Below, piece after piece: positions 1 through 8,096 of a DNA stretch of 64,000 nucleotides (position 1 is its first letter; every line of letters begins with the position of its first letter). A program made the translations under genes and the position numbers. The stretch is taken from NCBI GenBank assembly GCA_049610385.1, contig JBMYZL010000009.1:1-64000 (forward strand). Direction: 5' to 3'. Origin of the DNA: JBMYZL01 sp049610385 (lineage in GTDB: Bacteria; Bacteroidota; Bacteroidia; Flavobacteriales_D; Sanyastnellaceae). The notes under the pieces are model-generated. The model did not search any database. It was not told the origin of the DNA and saw nothing but the letters and a program-made list of their open reading frames with translations.

Positions 1-413
1 TCGCGGCTTGGTTGAAGTTGCAGGCACTGCTGTCTTGACATCCTGTGATTTCATCCCCATCGCATACGCCATCCTCATCCGCATCTTGGAGGATCACTCC
101 GCCATCAGCGTCGCAGACTTCGCATGGGTCATCTGCAAACACACAAGCCCCAGCATCTGTCGCGGCTTGGTTGAAGTTGCAGGCACTGCTGTCTTGACAT
201 CCCAAAACTTCATCCCCATCGCATACGCCATCCTCATCCGCATCTTGGAGGATCACTCCGCCATCAGCGTCGCAGACTTCGCATGGGTCATCTGCAAACA
301 CACAAGCCCCAGCATCTGTCGCGGCTTGGTTGAAGTTGCAGGCACTGCTGTCTTGACATCCCAAAACTTCATCCCCATCGCATACGCCATCCTCATCCGC
401 ATCTTGGAGGGTC
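1..413 (-). repeat. Tandem 159-bp coding repeat (53 residues), at least 2.6 copies
   Basis: Units begin at positions 1, 160 and 319 with an exact 159-base period. They are identical over almost their whole length except for an eight-base patch near 43-50 in the first unit (Glu-Ile-Thr in place of Glu-Val-Leu), and the third unit diverges after about 413. Each unit encodes a 53-residue Cys/Asp-rich segment (ACVFADDPCEVCDADGG, DADEDGVCDGDE) of the GH81 protein. The array continues past the left edge, so the copy number is unknown. More diverged copies of the same motif occur further into the gene, to about 830 and again near 1130-1400. Confidence 0.95.
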
Positions 414-3400
414 ACCCCACCGTTCTCATTGCAAATTTCACAAGGATCATTTGCATAAATGCAATTTCCAGAAACAGTTGCCGTCGCATCATAATTACAC
501 GCACTGCTGTCCAAGCAACCGCTGCAACTTAGTCCATCACCTCCGCAAACCCCACACAAATCAGCAAAAACACAAGGTCCATTGTTCGGATCCGCGTAGT
601 TGCACGCCATCGTGTCTGAACAATTGTCCAATGCATCACAAGTGCCATCAGCATCGATATCTGGATTGGTAACCGTTCCGTCTGCGTTGCATACATCACA
701 GGCATCCACCAAATAAACACAGCTGCCATCATCAACCACAGCATTGCTATCGAAATTGCATGCCGTCTCGTCGATACAACCTGTCTCTGGACAGGCAGCA
801 CAGCTGCCAAAACAAACCGTGGAAATCGCTGCCGATGCATCAGGGATAACATAGACCCGGTTGGTGTACTCCCCTGTGGTCAACGTACAAGAAGACCCAG
901 ACTCCAATGTTTCCGAATATGCCCAACCACCAATGGTGTATTTGTATTCAATCTGGCTTCCCGGTTGCAGCCCGATCGTCACTTCAAAAGTCCCATCGCC
1001 ATCGCCATCTGTCATTTGAATACAATTTCCACACCATGGATTCGGTGTTTCAAAACTTCCAGTCAGGTAGACCAACAATTCTCCAGAATATGGTTCATCA
1101 CTCACATCCACTTGGAAAGTGATTTGCACATCTTCACTTGGACATGGAATACAAGACTCTGTCGGATTTGCGTCAAAATTGCAAGCAGAAGTGTCCGTGC
1201 ATAAATCAACATTGTCACATATCCCATCGCCATCCTGGTCAGTGCCCGTCCCTCCGCAATTTCCGCAGGCGTCGAGGGTATTGCCATCACAATCACAATT
1301 CCCTTCTGCAATGCCTGTACATGAACCGTCATCTGTAGTCGCTGCGGCATTGTAATTGCACGCATTTTCATCCGTACAACCTGCCACTGATGTTGGACAA
1401 CCAGACGCGCAAGAGCCATAGACGATTCCGTTAACATCTCCTGTCCCCACCGTCCAAACACGATTTGCATATGATGAATAGTCCGTATTTCCTACGCAAC
1501 TACCTCCATCAATGGCTGCCTGAATCAAGTTCTCTTGAACGCCATCAGCAACCAACAAATACTCCATATCATCTGTGGGCGCTGGGTCAAACGTGAATGT
1601 CCAAGTCCCATCGCCATTGTCACTGGCAACAGGCCCCGCACCCCAGTTCCACCATGGCCCTGTCAAGGTTAATTCCGAAACCGCCTCACATACGGTCGCT
1701 GTGATCGTCAGCGGGTCCGCAACAACAGGTGGACTTGAACAATCCGAACAGCTTTCAAAACAAACCGAAGCAAGCACTGTGTCCAATTGATATACAATGT
1801 GCCCCAAATCGAACTCCACAAATCGATTTGTGTTGCCTGACCCATCAGTGGTTGTGCAAGACATCCCTGCGGATAAATCCTCCCAGGCTCCATCATTGAT
1901 GAATTTGTAAGGCATGATTCCCAAGTCCGCTGATACGGCAATGTTGGCGGTATAGATGCCATCTGCATCCGGATCATTCAGCGGGTTGCAAGTGGAACAC
2001 CATCCATTGAAGGGCCCCGCAACGAATGGAGCATGAGTTCCCTCCACACCATTCAAATCCAGGGAAAATGTCATCATCGATGAGCCGGATGTCGGCTCCG
2101 TCAATCCAGAAGGAACAGCATTGGGCCTCGTGGCCGCCCAATAGAGGGCATTCGCCGGTGGGTTGCCCGAATCAAATGCAGTCAAAGACAGCATTTCATC
2201 CCAAGCTTGAACAGGTTCAATCACCGCATGTGCACCGTATATAAATCCCTTCCAATCTTCCTCAATGCTCGAACTGTTCAATGCCTCAGAAACCACGGGG
2301 TATTCCTCGGCAACCCATGATGAACGGAGAAGTTCCTCCGTGATGGGGGTGAATGGCAACATTTGAATGCCATGAATGTACTCAATGTTGTCGCCAAAAA
2401 ACGTGCTGTATGTGGCCTTGGCATCAAACAACTGTCCCACCACCTTATTCGCCTCAAATACGTCAGGATAAATTTCATCCGCCGAATCCATCTGCCAATA
2501 AAGATGAGTTGAACGAAGCTCAGTGGCCAACATCAGTCGGCCCAGATCTTTGATCCGGGTGTCCCCAATGGCCTCACCATACAATGCAATTGCATACCAT
2601 GCATTCACGGCCTCAGAGGTGCTTTCTTGGTTTCGTCCATCCAACCAAGGAACAATTCCACTTGCCAACGAATGACCTACGAACCAATCCTTATTCCGCA
2701 TAAAGGTGTAAAGCGGATCGGATGAACTCGGGTTGGCGATGTTTCGAATGAGCTGCATGACCACATCTCCGTGATTTGTGACCCACTCCGGATTGTCCTT
2801 GGCCATGACCGCGGCTGCATATATGAAATGACCATATTGAAAATGTTGGTCATTGTATTTATCCATTTCATACGTTCCATAATATGGCGGATTGTTCCCG
2901 GGAATCACTCCCCCCCAAAATGGATCATAAGAAAGAGGGTAAGTCGTCGAGCCATCCATCCATGGGCTCAAGGCATTGGATAAATTGGTCCTGAAGGTCT
3001 CAGCCAATTCCGTCTGGTTCATTTCATCTGCAATCAACACAAGCCGGCCAAGTGCTTCCAACTGCTTTCCCCCATCGTAGGGTCTTGGGTCCGTGGCCAC
3101 ATAGGCCTCGCTCAGTGACAAAGCCGCAATCACCTCATCCTGTCGTTCCACTGGGACAGCGCGTGGTGCATCCCAAGTAATGGTTGACAAGGGTTCTGTC
3201 ATCGTCCAAGTACTCGCTGAAACACCCTGCATGACTCCCCGGTGGGTGCGAACCCAGAAATTTTCCTCTGCCATTTCGGAAAGAATTTCCCGGTGGTGTG
3301 GCAATGAATAGACCAAAAAATTCCCTGAAGAACCCGCTGCATGTTCCCATGAAAAAGACAAGTTTGCGGAATTGCCCTCCACAACCGCAGAGACCGTTCC

Positions 3401-4780
3401 CCCAGTTGGAATGGCATCTTTGTGCGCATCTAACAAAGCAATGTTGGACGCCAAATCCTGACCGGTGTAATATTCCGATGGCCAGTTTGCGGGTGAATTG
3501 GACCACGTGGCCAACGCCAGACGAACCCAAACATCCGACGTTTGTTCAGTTGCCGAAAGCTCTCCCCCGGTCCAGTTCCAAGCAACTGAAGCCGACGAAT
3601 ACAATTTCCAAACTTGGTTGTTGTTCAAGGTCAATGTGAAATTGTCCCCAGAGAAAACATTGCCTGGCTGCAACGAATTACCAGATGCATCTTCAATGGC
3701 CACAATGGCATGTGAGGTGGTCAATTTGGGCGTCGCCTGTAGATAGTGCCCTGAGACATGTGCCATTCCTCGAACAAGCGGCATTGACATTTTTGCCCCA
3801 CCCGTTCCATTGCTGAATTCAACCGTCACCGACAATGGATCATAATCCACGACTTGATGGCTCAAACCGGACTCTGCAGTGGAAAACAGCCAATTGGCTG
3901 AGGCGGTTGTTGTCACATAAGTGGACGTGGCCTGAACTTCAGGAACCCAAACTTCCATTCCTCCTTCGGTGGCTCTCATTTGGTATGGAAAACAATTGAT
4001 GCGACCATAACTGCCGTATGTTGGGTTCAACAAGGTCAAGTCCATCCACCAAGCATTTGTCGGTAGTGGACCACTCAAATTCTCTCCCCATCGATCTGAA
4101 GGCAAATCAGCCGGAATGGCACCAAGGGTAGGCAAACCATGAGGTGCTGTGCTCAAAGGAGGGCCGAACAAGGGCACGTCAATCGAAGGGTCAACATCAT
4201 CGCAAATGCCATCGAAATCAATGTCCTCCGAACAAATCACGGAAAAATTCGCTGTGAAGTTGGCGCCACCGCCATTGTCATATTGATATTCGCCGCATGC
4301 CCCGCTGGAGAATTCATTGCCCTCAGCCTGCCAATAAACTTCAAGTACATAATTTCCAGTAGACAAACCTGATAACAAGTTGATGCCGGCCCCGGTAGCG
4401 TTCCATTTTTGATCTCCACCACCCAACTCTCCCGCGTAATTCAGGGCGATCAATTCAGCTTGCCCAGAAGGATTTCCCGCCGGGTAAACCCGATAACTGA
4501 GGATTCCTCCACACACATTGGATGACTGGTTTTTAAAGGTCTTCAGCTCTCCTCCATTCAAAATTAAGCTGGTGCCCTCATGGAACATGCCAAAATCATG
4601 ACCGCTGAATTCAGCGGCGCCATCAGGGTTGATGCCACCTGCAAAAGGTCCAGTTTCGCTGCCGTCTTCAAGAAAAACGTACGATTGGAAAATGCCCCAA
4701 CCAGCCAATGAATTTTGGACGGAATACAACAAGCAAAAAGCAACACAAGTCGCTGCCATCCATTTCTTTTGAATGCTCAT
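1..4780 (-). CDS. Secreted GH81 endo-beta-1,3-glucanase, giant modular protein (3' end outside window)
   Basis: Reading is open from an ATG at 4780 to the left edge (1593 codons, no stop), so the C-terminus is missing. Residues 1-26 form a signal peptide. About 27-190 is an N-terminal beta-rich module, followed by a short DxDxDGxxD linker. Residues about 210-870 match glycoside hydrolase family 81, which cleaves beta-1,3-glucans such as laminarin: recognisable segments are YNDQHFQYGHF near residue 640, DWFVGHSLASG near 690 and NQESTSEAVNAW near 715. The tail has three E-set/CBM-like modules (about 900-1010, 1015-1115, 1215-1315) with FNGW/GSF, YKF/YKY and TNRV..VCF.SC patterns, and Cys/Asp-rich GCxDxxACNxxxxA repeats. 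A T9SS sorting domain would be expected at the missing end, by analogy with marine Bacteroidota enzymes. It is divergent from metG. GH81 assignment is firm; the tail modules are an inference from pattern. Confidence 0.9.
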   Translation of the reverse strand, partial: MSIQKKWMAATCVAFCLLYSVQNSLAGWGIFQSYVFLEDGSETGPFAGGINPDGAAEFSGHDFGMFHEGTSLILNGGELKTFKNQSSNVCGGILSYRVYPAGNPSGQAELIALNYAGELGGGDQKWNATGAGINLLSGLSTGNYVLEVYWQAEGNEFSSGACGEYQYDNGGGANFTANFSVICSEDIDFDGICDDVDPSIDVPLFGPPLSTAPHGLPTLGAIPADLPSDRWGENLSGPLPTNAWWMDLTLLNPTYGSYGRINCFPYQMRATEGGMEVWVPEVQATSTYVTTTASANWLFSTAESGLSHQVVDYDPLSVTVEFSNGTGGAKMSMPLVRGMAHVSGHYLQATPKLTTSHAIVAIEDASGNSLQPGNVFSGDNFTLTLNNNQVWKLYSSASVAWNWTGGELSATEQTSDVWVRLALATWSNSPANWPSEYYTGQDLASNIALLDAHKDAIPTGGTVSAVVEGNSANLSFSWEHAAGSSGNFLVYSLPHHREILSEMAEENFWVRTHRGVMQGVSASTWTMTEPLSTITWDAPRAVPVERQDEVIAALSLSEAYVATDPRPYDGGKQLEALGRLVLIADEMNQTELAETFRTNLSNALSPWMDGSTTYPLSYDPFWGGVIPGNNPPYYGTYEMDKYNDQHFQYGHFIYAAAVMAKDNPEWVTNHGDVVMQLIRNIANPSSSDPLYTFMRNKDWFVGHSLASGIVPWLDGRNQESTSEAVNAWYAIALYGEAIGDTRIKDLGRLMLATELRSTHLYWQMDSADEIYPDVFEANKVVGQLFDAKATYSTFFGDNIEYIHGIQMLPFTPITEELLRSSWVAEEYPVVSEALNSSSIEEDWKGFIYGAHAVIEPVQAWDEMLSLTAFDSGNPPANALYWAATRPNAVPSGLTEPTSGSSMMTFSLDLNGVEGTHAPFVAGPFNGWCSTCNPLNDPDADGIYTANIAVSADLGIMPYKFINDGAWEDLSAGMSCTTTDGSGNTNRFVEFDLGHIVYQLDTVLASVCFESCSDCSSPPVVADPLTITATVCEAVSELTLTGPWWNWGAGPVASDNGDGTWTFTFDPAPTDDMEYLLVADGVQENLIQAAIDGGSCVGNTDYSSYANRVWTVGTGDVNGIVYGSCASGCPTSVAGCTDENACNYNAAATTDDGSCTGIAEGNCDCDGNTLDACGNCGGTGTDQDGDGICDNVDLCTDTSACNFDANPTESCIPCPSEDVQITFQVDVSDEPYSGELLVYLTGSFETPNPWCGNCIQMTDGDGDGTFEVTIGLQPGSQIEYKYTIGGWAYSETLESGSSCTLTTGEYTNRVYVIPDASAAISTVCFGSCAACPETGCIDETACNFDSNAVVDDGSCVYLVDACDVCNADGTVTNPDIDADGTCDALDNCSDTMACNYADPNNGPCVFADLCGVCGGDGLSCSGCLDSSACNYDATATVSGNCIYANDPCEICNENGGVTLQDADEDGVCDGDEVLGCQDSSACNFNQAATDAGACVFADDPCEVCDADGGVILQDADEDGVCDGDEVLGCQDSSACNFNQAATDAGACVFADDPCEVCDADGGVILQDADEDGVCDGDEITGCQDSSACNFNQAA

Positions 4781-4818
4781 ATTAATCGATTTGGTCTGAT
4801 TGTTCGATGAAAGTGCCG

Positions 4819-4850
4819 AAAATTTAAGACGAAAAGCAATTTCAATCAAA
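4819..4850 (-). promoter_or_regulatory. Possible Bacteroidota-type promoter for the GH81 gene
   Basis: On the minus strand a TAAATTTT box (4819-4826), one base off TAnnTTTG, is preceded 20 bases upstream by TTTG (4847-4850), the usual -33/-7 arrangement of the phylum. The box ends about 38 bases before the ATG. The rest of the 178-base divergent region toward metG shows no other clear element; GAAATTTG just upstream of metG is a weak candidate for the other direction. Confidence 0.35.
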
Positions 4851-4958
4851 TGGAAGGGATTATTTGGTCAACAAAAGCCTCTTTCAAGTGACTTTTTAAT
4901 TACCGGCAACAATCCGCAGGAAAGTGCGAAATTTGACAGCTACAAATAGGTTCTGCCC

Positions 4959-7019
4959 ATGAAACAGCGCATCATGATGACCTCAGCCTTGCCTTATGCA
5001 AACGGCCCCATCCACATTGGACACATCGCCGGGGCCTATTTGCCGGCGGACATTCGGGCGCGATATTTGCGCTCAGCAGGACGAGATGTGCTCTGGATTT
5101 GTGGGAGTGATGAGCACGGTGCTGCCATCACGTTGCGCGCAAAAAAAGAGGGCATCACCCCACGTGAGATTGTCAATCGCTACCACGTGGAGATGCAAAA
5201 AGCATTTGAAGGAATTGGTATCAGCTTTGATCACTACAGCCGAACGAGTTCCGAACGACATCACCAGGTTGCACAAGATTTTTTCACCACGCTTCTCGAG
5301 AAGGGAAGTTTCGAAGTCAAAACCGAGGCGCAGTTCTATGACGTGGAAGCTGAGCAATTCCTCGCAGACCGTTACATCACAGGGACATGTCCCAAATGTG
5401 GCAGCGATGGAGCCTACGGCGACCAATGCGAAAAATGTGGCGCAGCATTGAGCCCGACAGACCTGATTGATCCCAAGTCCACTCTCAGTGGCAGCCAACC
5501 CGAATTGAGAGACACCAAATTGTGGTATCTGCCCATGGGCAACCACGAAGAATGGTTGCGGGATTACATCGAAAACGGCTTGTATGAAGAACAACCTCAT
5601 CATGACCCCAAAACTTGGAAGGCCCATGTCATCGGTCAGTGCAAAAGTTGGATCGATGGTGGTCTGGGTAGCCGTGCGATGACACGTGACCTCAACTGGG
5701 GAGTACCTGTGCCCGTGGAAGGAGCAGAAGGCAAGGTGCTTTATGTTTGGCTCGACGCCCCGATCGGTTACATCACTGCGACGCAAGAATGGTGCGAAGC
5801 CAATGGTCAAGATTGGAGGAAATGGTGGCAATCTGAGGAAACCGATTTGATCCATTACATCGGCAAAGACAACATTGTGTTCCACTGCCTCATTTTCCCC
5901 ATTCTCCTGAAAGAACATGGAGACTACAATTTGCCGGTAAATGTTCCGGCGAATGCGTTCATGAATTTGGAAGGCCAGAAAATTTCCACCTCCCGCAACT
6001 GGGCCGTTTGGGTGAGCGAATACCTCCAAGATTTCCCAGGCAAATCAGATGAACTTCGTTATGTCCTGGCCAGTATCATGCCGGAGCAGAAAGACAGTGA
6101 ATTCACTTGGGCGGATTACAGAGATCGCGTCAACAATGAACTCGCTGATATCTTGGGCAATTTCATCAACCGCGTTCTGGTCCTGACTGGCAAATACCAT
6201 GACGGATTTGTTCCACCACTGGGCCCGATCGAAGCCGCCGACGAAGAAGTTGTGGCAGCCTTGGCCGCAGCCCCAGCGAAAATCGGTGCGGCCATCGAAC
6301 GCAACCGCTACAGAGATGCGCTCCATGAAGCCATGGGCGTCGCGCGGCTCGGCAACAAATACATGACCGAAACCGAACCTTGGAAGTTGCAGAAAATCGA
6401 TCCCCAACGCGTCCAGACCATCCTGCATTTGTGTGCCCAGATGGCCGCCAATTGTGGGGTGTTGCTGGCACCGTTCATCCCGGAAACAGCAGCCAAAATT
6501 CGGGATGCTTTTGGGATTTCATCAGATCAATGGTCTCAAGCCGGCAGCCAAATTTTGGCCGCAGGCACCGTCACCCACAAACTCCCCATCCTCTTCGAAA
6601 AAGTGGATGCAGCAACCACCGACGCCATGCGAGCCAAACTGGAAGCCACCACCCAAAGCCAGACAAACGAGAATCAAGTCGATGAATCCAAGCCCCTTGT
6701 GACATTCGATCAATTTCAAAACATGGATTTGCGGGTGGGTGAGGTCATTGCTTGCGAACGTGTGCCAAAGGCCAAAAAACTGCTCAAGTTGACCCTTCAA
6801 ACCGGACTCGACGAACGCACAGTCGTCAGTGGAATTGCTGAGCATTTTGACCCTGAAGAGGTCATCGGTCGAAAAGTCACTGTGCTGATCAACCTGGCGC
6901 CACGAACCATCCGTGGTGTCGAAAGCCAAGGCATGGTGCTCATGGCCGAGACTCCATCCGGTGGCTTGGCCTTCGTATCGCCCGAAGACGAGGCAACACC
7001 TGGGTGCACCATTCGATAA
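4959..7019 (+). CDS. metG: Methionyl-tRNA synthetase
   Basis: This cytoplasmic class I aminoacyl-tRNA synthetase charges tRNA-Met with methionine. The 686-residue product has the HIGH-type motif near residue 19 (IHIGH), a zinc-binding knuckle pair near 145-165 (CPKCG and CEKCG), and a KISTS signature (GQKISTSRNWAVW), the form usual in this phylum. From about residue 580 a C-terminal tRNA-binding domain of the EMAP-II/Trbp111 type is present (DLRVGEVI and RGVESQGMVL), which normally promotes dimerisation and tRNA binding. The length is normal for the fused form. The ATG at 4959 is the first in frame and places the HIGH motif at the usual distance. A response-regulator gene follows 21 bases downstream on the same strand. 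Confidence 0.97.
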   Translation: MKQRIMMTSALPYANGPIHIGHIAGAYLPADIRARYLRSAGRDVLWICGSDEHGAAITLRAKKEGITPREIVNRYHVEMQKAFEGIGISFDHYSRTSSERHHQVAQDFFTTLLEKGSFEVKTEAQFYDVEAEQFLADRYITGTCPKCGSDGAYGDQCEKCGAALSPTDLIDPKSTLSGSQPELRDTKLWYLPMGNHEEWLRDYIENGLYEEQPHHDPKTWKAHVIGQCKSWIDGGLGSRAMTRDLNWGVPVPVEGAEGKVLYVWLDAPIGYITATQEWCEANGQDWRKWWQSEETDLIHYIGKDNIVFHCLIFPILLKEHGDYNLPVNVPANAFMNLEGQKISTSRNWAVWVSEYLQDFPGKSDELRYVLASIMPEQKDSEFTWADYRDRVNNELADILGNFINRVLVLTGKYHDGFVPPLGPIEAADEEVVAALAAAPAKIGAAIERNRYRDALHEAMGVARLGNKYMTETEPWKLQKIDPQRVQTILHLCAQMAANCGVLLAPFIPETAAKIRDAFGISSDQWSQAGSQILAAGTVTHKLPILFEKVDAATTDAMRAKLEATTQSQTNENQVDESKPLVTFDQFQNMDLRVGEVIACERVPKAKKLLKLTLQTGLDERTVVSGIAEHFDPEEVIGRKVTVLINLAPRTIRGVESQGMVLMAETPSGGLAFVSPEDEATPGCTIR

Positions 7020-7040
7020 CGATTTTGTAATATTGATTTG

Positions 7041-7493
7041 ATGACAGGCGCTGAAAACCGAAAATTTGGAATGGACCAGTTCACCGTGTTGTATGTGGAC
7101 GATGAAGAGGCCAATCGCATCGCGTTTCTCGCCGAATTTCGCCGAGATGCGCGCATCTTAACCGCGGATAGCTTGGAGGAGTCCCTTCGAATTTTGCACT
7201 TGAATTCTGTAGATCTGATTCTCACAGACCACCGCATGCCTGGAAGCACTGGACTTGACTTGCTCTCGGCCATAGGCAATGACTTTCCAGACGTCGTCCG
7301 GGTGATGATCACGGCATATGCCGATCTTGATTTGGTCAAATTGGCCATCAACAAAGGCCGGGTAAGTTGGTTTCTCGAAAAACCTTGGGACGCTTCCGAA
7401 GTGCGTCAAATTTTTCGCTCAGTCTACCGAGATGGTGTGGATCGTGATGTCCGCAGATTGCAAATTTTGGAATTGGCGCAGAAGCGTTATTGA
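7041..7493 (+). CDS. Single-domain response regulator (CheY-like receiver)
   Basis: This 150-residue protein is essentially a lone receiver domain. The acidic pair D20-D21 (YVDDE), phospho-acceptor D63 (ILTDHRMPG), T91 (VMITAYADLD) and K114 (FLEKPW) are all in place, so it should accept phosphate from a histidine kinase. No output domain follows; it ends about 25 residues after the receiver core. The DHRMPG and EKPW segments resemble receivers of the RpfG/HupR group, in which the receiver normally precedes a longer output region. I start it at the ATG 7041 rather than the TTG three bases earlier; another ATG at 7071 is possible. No kinase gene lies nearby, so its partner is unknown. It lies just after metG and could be co-transcribed with it. 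Confidence 0.88.
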   Translation: MTGAENRKFGMDQFTVLYVDDEEANRIAFLAEFRRDARILTADSLEESLRILHLNSVDLILTDHRMPGSTGLDLLSAIGNDFPDVVRVMITAYADLDLVKLAINKGRVSWFLEKPWDASEVRQIFRSVYRDGVDRDVRRLQILELAQKRY

Positions 7494-7970
7494 GGTGGAT
7501 ACGTCCCTCTTTGGAAACTCCATACAAGCTGCCAAATCAACGCTCAAAACACGGCCAACACAATCGTACACGTCCAGGCATCCTGTGGTTTGGGCTGCAT
7601 CACCTAACTGGGACCCCACGGTGTACATCGTTGCCTAACCCATCTCATTTGGGAGGTCGTTAAAAATGGTCATATCGAAATTCTTGGCGTCCATCCAATT
7701 GCCAAGTGACAACATGCCCATGGTTTTCCATCCATCCTTGGGGCAGCAATTCGCCTCAAAATCAATGCCGTTTTGTTGCACATCAAAGTCCCTGAATTGT
7801 GCATTTCCTCCCACCAAGGTGGTGTCGTTGATGGGCACATCAGTGCTTTCGGAGAAGAAGTGATTGCCGAGTGCCAGTTGGATGTAGCCAAAGGCTTGTT
7901 GCAAAAGTTTCGGCGCATGCTGACCCGGATGGAATTTGCCATTCAAAGGGACTTGTGCCCCCAATTTCAA
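7494..7970 (-). pseudogene. Possible decayed gene in the gap between the response regulator and the TonB receptor
   Basis: The 603-base gap 7494-8096 has no convincing intact gene. On the minus strand one frame stays open from 7970 to a TAG at 7635-7637 (111 codons), and the same frame continues after that single stop with a further 45 codons to the end of the response-regulator gene and beyond. The first part has no ATG near its beginning, only a TTG directly after a stop. The translation looks protein-like in composition (segments such as NDTTLVGGNAQF and MYTVGSQLGDAA) but I recognise no family. It lies downstream of the TonB receptor on the same strand, so it may be the remnant of a second gene of that unit. 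Bases 7971-8096 show nothing. This is a weak call; chance open frames are the alternative. Confidence 0.25.
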
Positions 7971-8096
7971 GAATCAGACAAGCTCAAGTCATCAATCGAT
8001 GAAAATCAACAAGCTGATTTCAAAATCTCAATTGTTGTAGATGGCACATGCCAATTGAACAACTCTAGACCCGAAAAACAGGTCAAAACGAACACC

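Noticed and set aside
1..478. CRISPR-like array because of regular repeats.
   Set aside because: The 159-base period is uniform, there are no short repeat/variable spacer pairs, and the DNA is coding throughout in one frame.
8..532. Plus-strand frame with internal repeats, at first sight a repeat protein.
   Set aside because: It is the antisense of the GH81 tail repeats; the minus frame gives the recognisable Cys/Asp-rich units and continues in the same frame as the GH81 domain.
5073..6029. A 318-codon minus-strand frame.
   Set aside because: Antisense to metG, whose HIGH, zinc and KISTS motifs define the real gene.
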